From: Epiperipatus broadwayi
Lineage: Eukaryota > Onychophora > Udeonychophora > Euonychophora > Peripatidae
Reading direction: 5' to 3'
Length of the DNA stretch: 64,000 bases
Assembly (NCBI GenBank): GCA_028023455.1
Contig: JAQFVV010000012.1
Coordinates: forward strand, 15,888,364-15,952,363
Both the position numbers and the translations under genes were made by a program. How positions within the stretch are numbered: position 1 is the stretch's first letter; each line of letters opens with the position of its first letter. The notes under the pieces are model-generated. The model searched no databases. It saw nothing but the letters and a program-made list of their open reading frames with translations, and was not told where the DNA came from. This document shows positions 46,689 to 59,402 of the stretch, in pieces.

Positions 46689-48127
46689 GTTTTTTGACAA
46701 ATATATTTGCTTAGGTGTTGCTTAGGTGTGTCGCATATGGAAATTATGAGATATAAGTAAAATTGATTTTGTTTTATATATTTTTCCACTAGTAAAATAT
46801 ATTTATAATTTAAGTTATTTGTTTATATCAATCTGTGTTCTCAAATATATATGTATATCATAATGCTCTATATAGATAAAGCGAAGAGCGAATTACAATT
46901 TCTATAATTTTTTAAATTTAATATGATAGAGATTATATATCAAAGATCACTGATTATGGGTTGGTAGTCCCTACTTTATTATAATAGATTTAGCTGCATT
47001 AATAAGCTATAAATTGATAGACAAGCTAACGTTCTTGTAAATTGATGTCATTATATAGGGATATGCGCATTATAATTATGGACTATTTCATTACTTAAAT
47101 TTAGCATAGGCATAACTTAGATTAATATTATATTTTATTATATCCATTATTGCGTACTGCATTGGAGATGTGCATTAGCAGAAACTATCTCAAATATTTC
47201 ATTAAATTATATGATTCATTTGTATTAATTTATGCAGAGCGTCTAATGCCTGCTATATATCTTATATGTGCCCAGTGAGTCTTCGTAATAATTTAAATTT
47301 ATAATTATTATCACTGAAGTAGGTAGAACTGTAGGACAACAGCTCCCAGCCCCTAAATCCTAGTGGTTCCCATACATATACTTCTTTTATATGATGCGCC
47401 TATAGTTAGAAGCGGGAACACCCCTGTGGTCTACGACATCTATATTCATTTTGTGAATCATATATCCAGATTGCAAAGCCGATCTCAATGCTCAATAGCC
47501 ATTGATCTGCACATAGTTAATGCAATCCACGATTTGTTTTTTATTCCTCTCTATCTAGCCATAACCCTATGTTACATTATCTAGCTCAGATACCAAAAGG
47601 TCCCTAGAAATAATAAACCATATAAAGAAAATATAATTAATGTTGATCCATAATGTTGTGATAAATATTCTTGTCATTACCTTGTGGATAAATAATATGA
47701 CACCCTTATTTTAATAGTTATGAATATCACTGTCATCCACAATTTCTATATGTCTGTAAAGTCTAGTAAACAGCTTCTAACCTTAGAATGTACATAAGCA
47801 AGCCACTTTATTATTTTATTATTTATTAATAAACATTAATTTATACAAATTTATTAATCGCCCTTCTCATTGCTGGTTGGAATCATATAGTTAAGGCTAA
47901 ATAATAGTTAAATTAAGAGTCTGTGCATATCCCTGGGTTGAGCAGAGCTATATGAAATGGGGAAGCAGTGTGACGTCAAGGATGTTAATTATGTAGTAGA
48001 GGCTAGGAAGCCCTAAGCTGGGGTTTAAACTAGGATCATGGGCTTAGTGATTCCTATGCATGCTGGTTGAGACTGCCGTTTTGGTCTTTCAGTCTTGTTA
48101 ACAAAATTATACATGGTTAACCATTAG
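46689..48127 (+). repeat. Repeat copy A, right part
   Basis: It matches 51738-53138 in direct orientation (shared ATATATTTGCTTAGGTG, ATCACTGATTATGGGTTGGT, TGCCTGCTATATATYTTATA, AACCCTATGTTAYATTAT, GTCTGTGCATATCCCTG). The homology ends at GTTAACAAAATTATACATGG near 48127. Confidence 0.85.
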
Positions 48128-48148
48128 AGGTTTTTTTTTATATAATGC

Positions 48149-48240
48149 GGTGTTACCAACATGAGGTTTTAGAACCACTTGACATACAACCCAACATGGT
48201 GTTACCCACATGAGGCTTTAGAACCACTTGACATACGAGC
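48149..48240. repeat. Two-copy tandem repeat, about 50 bp
   Basis: GGTGTTACCNACATGAGG, then TTTAGAACCACTTGACATAC, occurs twice in a row directly after repeat copy A. Confidence 0.8.
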
Positions 48241-48639
48241 CTGAGAATATCTATATATATTAATCATAAATGGAATGACCCCACCAAATTTTTTTTCCCT
48301 CTAATATGGCGCAAATTTTTTTTTTTTTTTTCCCGTAAGTTATTAATCTAAATAGAAAATTACCTCCTGCATAGCTTTGGAATTTATAGACATATTTTGA
48401 ATTTTTTTTGTGGTATTTTGATTAGTGATGATGAAAAAAAAAAAATGTTAATAGGTGGTATACCCAGTTGGAGCTAGTGCATATATACATATACAAGCAA
48501 ATAAAAATAAGGCATCATTACTCAATTAGTTAATGATGTATAATAAAAGATTTGTTAAAATATATTTCTTTGCAGGTGAGTAGTGTGATCAAAATCCAAT
48601 AAATAAATGACAAAATGTAAATAGGAAATAAAAATATGA

Positions 48640-49960
48640 TGAGTGATGGCGCTGAAATTTTTTTTATTAAGGCAGACAGTATAGAGGAAGGTATTTTTTT
48701 CAGCATATTAAACTGGAGCAGAATAAGGTGCTGGGACAGCTTGACACCACAGGAGCATTGCCTGGGGAAGCCCACCACTTGATGAAATAAAGAAAAAAAT
48801 AATAATGGCACAAATGGAAGATAGTGATACTGAAGAGGAATGGGGGGGGGGACAAGGCCCAGAGATAGTAACATTTAGAGGGACCCTGGGAAAAGCCTGA
48901 ATGAACATTTACAAAAGATTACAAGACACTTTTCATAATAATCACTAAGAACCATTTGGAAGGAACAGCACAATATTGGTGGGAAGGGATCAAATACCAG
49001 TTGCACATGTTTCAGAGTTACATGACAGTGTTGTCGAGAATCTTCTGGTATGAGGAAAGGCAACATCAGATCCATAATAAGATATTACATGAAAAGTGTG
49101 AGCAAGGAAGGGGAATCCTTAGTCAGTTTTTCATAAGGCAAATAACTCTGAAATCATTATCATCATCCCAGGTTGGACCAACTTATCATGATGGTCATGA
49201 GGAATCTGCTGCAGGATGTACAAGCAATTATGATTAGCAACTTGCCAAACAGTATTTAGGTTGCAGTTGAATTACTTACAAAAGATTGAAGCATGAGAGA
49301 CAATAATGAGTCCAAGAGGGAAACCAGATGCCAAACTACTCACAAGCAGAAACCAAAAGATGAAAAAGGGGAATATGAGATGCTAGTGAGATAAGACACA
49401 AAGGGATGAGGGGACCAATGGATGAGTAGCACAGAGATAGTGTATATTCATCAATAATCCAAGAAAAGGAGGCCTCCAGAAGTAGTTACTCTCACTGCCC
49501 AATGATCCGAGCAGAGGTAGAACAGGGCCTGTCCTTGCCTTACTGGATACAGGCAGTTAAGCATCATTGGTATCAAAGGAGCTGGTGACAACCTAAGCAA
49601 AGAAAGAAAAACCTGCTAAAGACAAACTTACCCATAACAAAGGAATCCATCAATAGAGACATAAGTTCAAATGGAGGTAAGAAAATGATTAGCACAAATG
49701 GCTGAATGGAGAATAAAAAGGGGGATTGACAAACCCATTGTTTTAAGTTTGGACATCGAGTATGGATTCAGGCTAATCATAAGTAACATGCTAAGGGAAC
49801 AATTATAAGAAATTCCTTCCATTGTACGATGGCCCATATATTATAAGAAAGAAATGTGGAGACATTGCCTTATTAGAAGTTCCAAAAGGATTAAAAGGGT
49901 CATTCAATGTCAGAAGCCTGTAACCATACCATGGCTGACTGTACAATCCAGGTGGACGAC
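48640..49960 (+). pseudogene. Decayed gypsy-type gag and protease region
   Basis: A GC-richer, purine-rich block translates on the plus strand, with many breaks, into retrotransposon gag followed by protease. The gag segment around 48956-49150 reads LEGTAQYWWEGI, then IFWYEERQHQIHNK and LSQFFIRQITLKS, the hydrophobic/Trp pattern of Ty3/Gypsy capsid regions. The protease active-site segment PVLALLDTGS is at 49531-49557 (DTGS 49546-49557), followed at once by a stop. No clear zinc knuckle, RT or integrase was found. It lies exactly between repeat copies A and B, which could therefore be very long LTRs of the same element, or simply neighbours. Nothing here can be functional. Confidence 0.65.
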
Positions 49961-50149
49961 AATAGTAAAAAAGTTAGGGAAGGATAGACTACTACCTAAT
50001 AACACAGATAATAGTATAGTAATGTAGTAAAGGTAGAATAATTAGTATAAAAATACATAACAAAACACACACAAACACACTAGCAAGAGAAATAAGCAGT
50101 GATAACTTGACAGAAAATAAGTTTTTTTTTATTATGTGTGTGGATATAA

Positions 50150-53138
50150 AGCGGTGCATATATGATTGCTCATTTTCTTCAATTACACCATCTTTCCCAT
50201 AAATTCTCACATAGCAATTGTGTATTCATATTAAAATAGAAAGTAGGTTAAAAGCAAATTTAAAGTAAAAAAATTCCAAGTTAAAAGAAATAATCATGTA
50301 AAGTAAGTTAGGAGAACAATAAAAAAAAGTTTGCTAATGGAATTAATCCAATCGGTGCCTTATTTTAAATCAATTACAAAAATCAGCAACATAGTTATGT
50401 TTTAACATCTTTAAAGTGAGTATGCATCAAAAAGATGCTAAAGTCAAAATAAAGATAAAGGAGGCAGGAAATAAAGATAAGATAAAATAAGAAGTAAAAA
50501 TAAGTAAGAGAAAAACTAAAATCCATCCTAAAATTATTAGATCAGAAGTCAAACTCCAATAATGTGCTATTACTTTAAATATCTCACATGTCAGTAAGTG
50601 CATTTCTATAAATACGCCAACATTCATTGACCATGCTAAATCAGGGCTTGAGTTTATTGTATGCCTGATGTTATAATCAAATTTTGAATTGTATAAATCT
50701 ATTTAACCTATCACAGGAGAAAGACAGTGTCTCATTTTTAACCACCCACGATCAGACAAATATGACTTATAAATGTAAATCTATTATTATAAAGTGCTGA
50801 AAATCTTGGAAATTATTAGATGAGTGCACAGATATTTATAATATTTAAAGTCATAGTGCATTATTGGAGTCGACTCCCGACCTAATAATTTCAAGATTTT
50901 CAGCGCTTTATAATAATAGATTTAAAATCCATCCTATAAATTTAAAAACTTCCCAAGGCAAATTAAAGAATATAAAAGCTTGAAAAACGCATTGGGCTGG
51001 GCTTGAAATCTTTGGTTCTTGTCTTGAAATCATTAAGAAGCTACATACCAAAAATGATCGAATAGTTTGACATCAGCTTTACTAATATTGTTGGAGAGGG
51101 GGAGCAGCGTCATGAAGATAATATCCAGTGAGAGGGAGGGAAGTATACCATGTTCCAGTCATCCCAATGCTGATAGAGAGACCAAGCTGCCTGCCTTCGA
51201 TGAAATTCATTGCAGTTGATGGAAGAAAATGCTCCATGAAATCATACAGAGACATTATCTATCATTATAAACTTTCTCTCATCAAGCACTTGTCCACTAT
51301 ATGAAGATGCCAGTAAACATTTACAATTCTTTTATTTTAAATATGAAAGTATATTTAACCAACTTTATTAACCTTAACTATAATTTAAATATGCACTAGT
51401 TTCCTTTAAGTTTTTAATATTTTTTTATTTCTTTTATAATGTAAGTTTGCTGGGCTAAAAGAAAAAATGTTTAATTTCTTTTATTTGATTTGTAAGACTT
51501 AAATGATTGCGGGATGAATTAACAAGTACCAACTCCATCTTGCATTTCTCTTCATGATGTCTCAAGATATTCTCATGGAGAGAATAGAAACCAAGAGTGG
51601 AAATCATTTACATCAAAGTTTTTATAATACATTAATTTTACATTTAGTTCCCCCCCCCCCCAGTCATTTTAAGTAATGTTATTTTTCTTTATTGTTGCAA
51701 GAAAAACTAATGAAGGATGATGAGTGATATTATTTTTTTAGTTTTTTTACAAATATATTTGCTTAGGTGTGTCACGTGTGGAAATTATGATAAATAAATA
51801 AAGCAAAATTGATTTTGTTTTATATATTTCTCCACAGGGTAAAATATATTTATAATTTAAGTTATTTGCTTATAACAATCCGTGTTCTCAAATATATATG
51901 TATATCAGATCATTCTATATAGGTAAAGCGAATCGCAATTTGTATAATTTTTTAAATTTAATATGATAGAGATCGTATATCGAAGATCACTGATTATGGG
52001 TTGGTAGTTTCTCCTTTATTATAATAGATTTAGCTGTATCAATAAGCTATAAGTATGGGTAGATGAGCTAAAGTTCTTGTGAATTGATATGTCGTTACAT
52101 AGGAATATGTGCGTTATAATTATAACTATTTAGTTACTTAAATTTAGCATAGGTGTAACTTAGCTTAATATTATATTATATCTATTATTGCATACTGCAT
52201 TGGAGGTGTGCATTGTCAGGGGCTATCTCAAATATTTCGTTAAATTATATGATTCATTTGTATTAATTTATGCAGACTGTCCACTGCCTGCTATATATTT
52301 TATATGTGCCCAGTGAGTCTTTGTAATAATTTAAATATATAAATATTACCACTGGACCAGCCCCTAAATCCTAGTGGATCCCGTATATATACCTTCTTTA
52401 TATGATGCACCTATGGTTAGAAGCGGGAATACCCCTGCAACCTATGATATCTATATCCATTCCATGAATCATATATCCAGATCGCAAGTTGATCCCACAG
52501 CTTGATAGCCATTGACCCATACATAGTTAATGCAGTCTGCGATTTCTTTTTATTCCTCCCTATTATGTATATGGCTATGCATCTAGGCATAACCCTATGT
52601 TATATTATATCTAGCTCAGATACCAAAAGGGTGCCTAGAAATAATAAAACACATAAGGAAAATATAATTAATGTTGACCCATAATGATGTGATAAATATT
52701 CTTGTCATTACCCTGTAGATAAATAATGACATTTTAATAGTTATGAATATCACCGTCATGTATAATTTTGTATATCTGTAAAGTCCAGTAAGCAGTCTCT
52801 AACCTAAAAATGTATATAAGCAATCCACTTTATTAATTATTAATAAACAATTTATAAAAATTTATTCATTGTCTTCTCATTGCTGATCAGAATCATATAA
52901 TTAAGGTTATATAAATGATAAGTTAAGAGTCTGTGCATATCCCTGAGTTGAGCAGAGGTATACGAAAAGGGGAAGCTATGAGATGTCAAGGATGTTAATT
53001 ATGTAGTTAGAGGCTAGGAAGTCTAGGCTGGGATTTAAACTAGGATCATGAGAGTAGCGATATCTATGCATGCTGGTTGAGAGTGCTTGCTTGTTCTTTC
53101 TGTCTTGTTAAGAAAATTATACATGTTTGACTATTACA
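50150..53138 (+). repeat. Repeat copy B, without the foldback insertion
   Basis: It is the direct-orientation counterpart of 36390-37575 joined to 46689-48127. At the FB2 insertion point it has instead about 65 bp (51677-51740) between a C-run ending CCAGTCATTTT and TTTTTTTACAAATATATTTG. It has its own insertion of inverted-repeat DNA at about 50517-50930. No protein domain was recognised. It may be an ordinary dispersed repeat, or one of two long LTRs around the gag-protease block. Confidence 0.85.
50533..50926. mobile_element. Nested MITE-like inverted repeats
   Basis: Two interlocked pairs are visible. 50533-50582 (ATTATTAGATCAGAAGTCAA...) pairs with 50847-50893 (...GGAGTCGACTCCCGACCTAA). 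Then 50777-50823 (AAATCTATTATTATAAAGTG...) pairs with 50882-50926. Copy A lacks the whole block near 36820-36840, so it is an insertion specific to copy B. Confidence 0.65.
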
Positions 53139-53589
53139 ATATGTATAAATAATTAAATATTTATAGTCAAAAATAATATGACTTCTGTAACTGTTCTAAT
53201 ACAGTTGAATAATTATAATTATATTCATTTAATATGCCAATTCAGATATAAACTTTATATCTGTTTATGCAACAAGTACAGTATACTAAAATAATAATGT
53301 TTGAAAAGATATGTTATAAATTCCCTAATCTATGAGTCTAAACTTCAGGGAAAGATCTTTTGGGTCATATCTAGTGATACTTCTATTACTTCAAGTTCTG
53401 TTCTTCACTGAACTACCAAAAAGAATGTTTTAATCTGATATATATATTTACAGATAGCCTCGCCCATTGGATTCTGAAATGTAATTGAACATTATGGATA
53501 TTATGTACCATACTTTAATCCAGTTACATTCTTAAGTTGATAAAATATTTTTTATAAATATCTTAATTAGTTTTAGAAATAATTTCAGT

Positions 53590-53785
53590 ACTCGTCGAAG
53601 AGCCCCCATATCCCACTGGATGGCGCCATTTTTGCGCTAAAATACATAAAAATGCCGTTTCCGCGGCCGATACATTCGAACCCACATTTTCTATAATACA
53701 ACTTTTTTGTTGTGCTACAGATTGCAGGCCACTATGTCGCATTGCAGTACAGCATGAATGTTTTACGCAGTAAATACATTTTCCG
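53590..53785 (-). mobile_element. SINE-like or tRNA-related segment
   Basis: The minus strand carries a B-box-like GGGTTCGAATGTATC (complement of about 53663-53677), preceded by an ACAAC-A6-GTTGT hairpin and TAGTGGCCTGCAATCTGTAG, and followed by GC-rich DNA (GGCCGCGGAAACGGC, GGCGCCATCCAGTGGGATAT). The CpG-rich body contrasts with the surroundings. No cloverleaf closes, so a SINE fragment is more likely than a tRNA gene. Confidence 0.4.
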
Positions 53786-54353
53786 AATTCACACAGTTTA
53801 TAAAATGGTTACGGCTTGGGGAGAGGGTGTGTTTTTTTGAATTGGATGCAAGTGTTGTCTTCATTGGCTTTTTTTTTTATTTTAAAGTATTGAAATGTTC
53901 AGATTTTGTAAAGTAATAATTAACAGACTTTTTACACCGTAGGGTATTGAGGTTTTAAATAATAAATGTTGACGAGATATATGTATAAAGTGAGTTGGAA
54001 TTAGGTAACAAGTCAAGTAACGTACTGTTCGTAACATTCCACGAGACAAAGAAGTTGTAACGCGTGTATATTTTTGTAATAAAAAAGAGCATTAACGCAA
54101 AAATATTCTGTAAGAAAAGTACAATTGTACTCATTTTTTTTTAAATGTCATAAAAACATATAAACATTTTATTATATATATTTGTCGTTGTTTAAAAAAG
54201 TTTTAGTTTCTTTCTTTTCTCCGACTACTGTTATACTTTGTTGAATATAGTTTACGTTTGTAGTTATCATTTATTTTATAGATGTTAGTAAAAAAAAATA
54301 TTTACAAAAATACGATTTTGATATTTTTTATTTTAGCATTACAAACAACAGAG

Positions 54354-54440
54354 AAATAACCCTAAACCTAACCCTAAAACTAACCTTAAACCTAACCCTA
54401 AATGTAACCCTAAAACTAACCATAAACCTAATCATAACAA
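54354..54440. repeat. Degenerate telomere-like repeat
   Basis: Alternating CCTAAA/CCTAAC/ACTAAC hexamers on the plus strand, for example AACCCTAAACCTAACCCTAA, correspond to variants of TTAGGG on the other strand. About 85 bp with several substitutions, embedded in AT-rich DNA, indicates an internal telomere-like minisatellite and not a chromosome end. Confidence 0.8.
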
Positions 54441-56586
54441 CTTTTACTTTTAGTTGTCATTCTATTTGCAATAAAAAATAGCAGTAAACAACAACAACAA
54501 AAAAAGCCATAACCCCAGTAAAAAAATATCTGATAGAAAATTGATTTTTCTAATAAAAAGCAAACTAAAAAAGACGAATCAAATTGTAATTTCTTTATTT
54601 TATTTTACATTTATTATTATTTAATTTGTATACATTAATAAAAAATAATATTTAAAATTAAATAATAATTAAGTTTAATGATTTTCTCTCTAGAGTTTAA
54701 AAATCTCGTTCTGTAAAACATTAGCACAGAATTATATTTTAGATATATCATTAGCTCTTTAAGTTTCACACTCTAGTTATTTTATTTTCATGCGGCAAAC
54801 TTATTTTAAACGATGTATTTTATTAATATTAGTATGCTAATGTTTCAATCTAGCGAACTTATATTATTTTAGCCACCATTCCAATATTTTGGAATATTTA
54901 AATAGTTGAATGTGTAAAATTTCTTATTGAATGCAGTTCGCTCGATTGAATATTTAGAAATATATGCTTAATGGCAGATTGTTTAAAACATCATATTATG
55001 GGATATGATAAGCCTTTTGTTGTTAACGCTATTGATTTTAAATGCATTTTATATTCTATACATAAATCTGATTATTAATCTATTTAATAATTATTTATTT
55101 GTTTTCATGCCATTGAACGTTAACTTGCTTATAATATACTATCGTTTGAGAATACTTGGGGCTTGTTAAATAGGAAAATAATATTTTCCCTCTTTTATAT
55201 TTGACATCCTAATTTGCTAAGGTTATACGTACGTCGCTGAGTGGGTTAATATTTTGTCATGGCGTTACGCATGATATTATTACTTTATCATTTAAGCTTA
55301 AATTATTGCATTAGTCATTTAAGCCTTTACCCATATTCACGTTGCTTACTTATGATAGCATTTTCAAGAATTCGTATTTTGCTTTGTCATACTTATTCCT
55401 CTGGAAGTCTCGGATTTTCTTCATGTAACTTGTCTAAGAATAAGGTTTGGTAGCACTGACCTCAGGACAAACATTAGATTGTTAAGGCTCTGTATGGAAT
55501 AATGTCGACAAGTTCAGACCCTAGCGTCTCTTCGAATACTGCCTTGTTATAAATACAAGCAGACTCTTATATATGATAAAGCCTTTCAGTCCAAAGACGA
55601 ACATGTACTCCATTTCTAACGCTATCATTATCAGCACTGCAAGTTTTTTTTCTTATGTATATTTCTCATATCTATAAGACATGGTGCAGTGATATTTGTA
55701 AACCATTCACTTAATAATTAATAGAATATTTTAGGATTGTCACAGTAAAGCTTATGTAAGTTAACCCCTTCCAACAGGCCCAGATGCGATCATGAACGAT
55801 AAGTTGTTTAACTATTATGTCAAGAGTAAGCCTCTCTTTGGAGTTGAATTTATAGATGTCTTTTATCATTATTTTAAAGTAATGATCATAGCATTGATAA
55901 CATTAATTTATTGTTATTTGTAACACTCATTAGCGTACTAAGCCATTTGCCTATGTGCAAATTATTAACCGCATGAAATCTGTGCTATGTCTCTGATGTA
56001 AATTAAAATTGTTTATGTTCATTAAATTATTATATTGATAATTACTCATGCGTTCGTGTCTTACTGAATCTCACTCATTGAATTTCATTTGTTCCTATTC
56101 CTGGGTTGTTCTACCCTTGCTCAGTCTGGATGGATACTATATTATAATTCATGTTTCTTTCACAATGCTAGCTGTTTGCAATTCATTTAAATTTATAGAT
56201 ATTTCCTGCACTTAAGATATCTGACTGAGCCAAGATTTGATATTCTTTATTTATATTAATTACCCTGTAGATCTCGTCTCTCCGTTGTATCTGCGGGACT
56301 GGAATGAATAAAAATTCATCTGTTATCATCAGAAGTGTTGTTTATAATGTTATAGTTTTAGAGAAGGGCAAATAGGACAGAATTCATGATTGCTCCTGAC
56401 CTGTGTATCTTGGGCATAAGTGAATTTAGGGTACTTTTGCTTAGATTCTAAACCTTGTTAAATGAGCATACAATTATGAATGGTACAATATATATACATT
56501 TCTTTATTTGTCTTCAGCTTTGTGTGCTTGTGCGTGTTAGTGCATTTTATATTTTGCACTTTAAACAAATTTTTATTTTATTTTTA
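54441..56586. other. AT-rich DNA upstream of the mL46 exon
   Basis: Exon 1 and the promoter of the mL46 gene are expected upstream of 57391, but no ATG exon with a donor in the required phase is convincing. A 64-codon frame at 55259-55453 has no recognisable content. Confidence 0.4.
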
Positions 56587-57053
56587 ATAATATTTATTTT
56601 ACAAAGCGCAGACAATTGAAATTAAATTGAAAGGCTGCAAACCTCTTGCGCTTATTATAATACTTATCTGACAGCCAATCAGATGTTATGATGGCTGTTT
56701 GATTAGCGATCAAACCGTAAACACAAGACAAAGAATTTTACAAGAAAAGGACGGTCTACTCTCTTCTCTACTTGTCTTTCTATATATCTAAGCCAGTCTG
56801 ATGCATTTAGGTTTGAAAGCATGAAGCTTTAAATATCTTCACATTTAACTCATTGAGTCTAAATTACAAACATACAGAGCCAAATCCTACGATTTATTAC
56901 TTTGACTTGTGTTTACGGATTGATTGCTAATCAAAAAGCCATCATAACATCTGATTGGCTGTCAGATAAGTATTATAATAAGCATAAGAGGTTTGCAGCC
57001 TTTCAATTTAATTTAAATTTCAACTGTCTGCGCTTTGTAAAATAAATATTATT
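56587..57053. mobile_element. MITE with about 150-bp terminal inverted repeats
   Basis: AATAATATTTATTTTACAAA and GCGCAGACA, then GGCTGCAAACCTCTT(G/A)(C/T)GCTTA and TTATCTGACAGCCAATCAGA (56587-56735), are mirrored at 56905-57053. The central part includes CTAAGCCAGTCTGATGCATT and TTTAACTCATTGAGTCTAAA. No frame was found. It lies just upstream of the mL46 exon. Confidence 0.8.
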
Positions 57054-57079
57054 TACATATGTTACTGCAATTTATAACA

Positions 57080-57350
57080 GCTAAAAACTACTGCGTAGTA
57101 AATTGTAGGATTTTGCGCTGTATGTTTGTAATTTAGACTCAGTGAGTTAAATGTGAAGATATTTAAAGCTTCATGTTTTCAAACCTAAATGCTTCAGACT
57201 GGCTTAGATATATAGAAAGACAAGTAGAGAAGAGGGTGGACCGCCCTTTTCTTGTGTTTACGGTTTGATTGCTAATCAGACAGCCATCGTAACATATGAC
57301 TTGCTGTCAGATAAGTATTATAATAAGCATGAGAGGTTTGCAGCCTTTCA
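57080..57350 (-). mobile_element. Second, partial and inverted copy of the same MITE
   Basis: The reverse complement of 57080-57350 matches about 56620-56890 (TTTAGACTCAGTGAGTTAAA, CAGACTGGCTTAGATATATA, TGTTTACGGTTTGATTGCTA, TATTATAATAAGCATGAGAG). One outer end is missing. It ends about 40 bp before the mL46 splice acceptor, so the 5' intron end is composed of this element. Confidence 0.75.
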
Positions 57351-57390
57351 ATTTATTTTTAATAATAAATTACTGTTTTATTTTTTTTAG

Positions 57391-57610
57391 ATCTTTATAG
57401 GAGTTTTCAGAAGCAGTGTACAAATACTGTAGTTGAATCACAAAAAAATTCTCTTAAATGGCAGTTATTTGCAGCTGCAAGTGTAGAAAGAATCAATGTC
57501 ATTTCTATAAAAAAAACTAAAATAGAGCAAGACTACTTTAATTTATTACAAACTCTTGAATTGGAACAGAGTATGCTCTCTAATCATGAAATGCAGCACC
57601 TGTCTGATCA
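57391..57610 (+). CDS. MRPL46: Mitochondrial ribosomal protein mL46, one internal coding exon
   Basis: A T-rich tract ending TTTTTTTTAG (57381-57390) precedes a 220-bp open segment that ends GATCA|GTAAGT. The frame has two bases of a split codon, 72 codons, then two bases. The peptide includes KWQLFAAASVERINVISIKK and YFNLLQTLELEQSMLSNHEM. It aligns by eye with the N-terminal part of animal mL46: a W-x-L-x-x-A segment, then a charged stretch and a conserved helix of form LLQxxExExSxxSxHExxxL. mL46 is a nuclear-encoded, NUDIX-fold protein of the large mitoribosomal subunit. The exon corresponds to the part before the NUDIX domain. The start-codon exon must lie upstream, as no ATG suits here. 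No downstream exon was found in the remaining 6.4 kb, so the next intron is long. Confidence 0.7.
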
Positions 57611-59337
57611 GTAAGTTGATATTTTGAAACTTTTTTTTTTTAATATTCATTTATTACATCTTAGTGATTTAAGACTCAGTATTATAACTCCAAATATTAA
57701 GATACTGGACTAATATATTTAAAGGATGGTAAGCAATGTCAAACTAATATCAGTAATGAACAAATATTATTGCTTGGTTCTAATATCCTATTTTTTAAAA
57801 AAAGTTGTTTAGCATTTGCTCAAGATGGAGTTAGAGATTCATGATGTTTGAGCATAATAGTTTTATTTAACTAACTAAACTGGTTTTTTTGTTTTACCTT
57901 GTTCAGCTGAGAATCAATCTAGGAATGTAGCTCTTAAATTTTTTATTATACTACTGTACTAACTGCACTAAAGCAAATTTGTATTTCTTTACTACTTCAG
58001 CTATTTTTTTATTATAAAGTATTTACTTACTTATATATAAATATACAATGCACATATATAAATGATAGTTTTTATTATTCTTTCACCGTATTTTGTTCAT
58101 TCCCATATATTAAGGAATCTATTATGCTATATCTATTGGAAGCAACAAATATAGAAATATTGACATATCATTACTTAATATTATAATAAATTCTTATTGC
58201 TAAATTAAATAACAAATATATGAATAGGGAGTCAAAAGGTTGGAGGTATAGTGTGAAAGGCTTTTTGGATGAATGTGAACTAATTGTAAATTGGTAAAAT
58301 TAAGTCTTTTCTCTTGAAGAGACAACTGAACTGCAAGTGGGGACTTGTGTACAACCTTAACATATAAATTGATAAGGAAATATCAGTTGGAGGATATCCT
58401 AGGCTCACTGCAAAGTATCTGATGTTAAGAAATTCCCAAAAAATAATAATGATAATAATAATAGTAATTCAAAACAGATGTTCATTAGAGTTTTCTTGGA
58501 ATCCATAAAAAATGCTAGCTAAACTGAGAATCCCTGGTTAGCAACCATAGTATGCACTATATGTCTCATGATGTAGTTGTGACATCCTCAGGAAATTAAA
58601 AATGGATTAGTTAAAATTCAGTCTGTGTAGTCAAGAATCTTAAGGTGTGATTTTAAATACGGGGCCTCCCCTACTTGAATCTTAATTGAATTGTTAAAGG
58701 TTTTGTGCTAAGAAATTCCGATAAATTTCCTTTAGAAATAAAATCGATCAATATCAAACTCTTGAATTGACTCATTTTATTCCCAGCCCAATAGGGAACA
58801 ATGTAGCCTTTACTAAAGTGCCTACTACATGAATGAAGTCAAGAGAATGAGTAGCTAAATGTAGTTATTTTAAAACAATTTTTTTTTCAAGAACCAAAAA
58901 AAAAAGAAAGAGAATTATTAGATTGTTTTTAGAGAGATTTTTAAAATAAATGGAAAAAACTAGACAAATTAAGTCTGAGAAAAAAAAATTGCTTTTATGT
59001 TTCAAGTTTTAATTAAGATCTGTTTTTTCTCTCTCTAGTAAGGGAGTTTTTATTTATAGAAGAAAAAAAAGAGAAAATAATTATTTTTTAAAGTAATTGA
59101 AACAATGGTTACTTATATTTTCTCTGGATTAAAATAATTCAATTAAAGAAAAGATAAAAAAGGTTTTATTAAGTTGTTTGTTAGTCTTCATGTAACGTAC
59201 CATTTTTTGAAAGTAATTAAAGCAATAAGCAAAAATTTTTGCACAGAAGAATATTAAAAAAAATTTGAAATTTAATTTGGATTAGGCAGTTTACATGCTT
59301 TAATTAATTAAACTAACAAAAAAATTTATAAAATGAG
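57611..59337. other. Likely intron of the mL46 gene
   Basis: It begins with the GTAAGT donor. I looked for a plus-strand acceptor followed by a frame continuing the mL46 sequence in the required phase and found none. Composition is AT-rich with a GATAAT microsatellite (58448-58466). Confidence 0.45.
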
Positions 59338-59402
59338 AAGGTGAAGTGTGGATAGTGAAACAGTGAGATTCGTATTCGAATCTCAAGTTTCACCTTTTTC
59401 TG
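59338..59402. repeat. Compact hairpin with a B-box-like loop
   Basis: AAGGTGAA and TTTCACCTTT bracket an inner 8-bp stem (GAGATTCG/CGAATCTC, loop TATT). TTCGAATCT resembles a Pol III B box, but no A box or cloverleaf is present. It could be a tiny MITE or a SINE remnant. Confidence 0.4.

Noticed and set aside
48530-49075. Several minus-strand frames of 66-114 codons
   Set aside because: They are antisense shadows of the purine-rich gag-like block read on the plus strand.
58985-59095. Possible second mL46 exon after TTTCTCTCTCTAG
   Set aside because: The frame in the required phase is Lys/Asn/Phe-rich, closes soon and does not resemble mL46.
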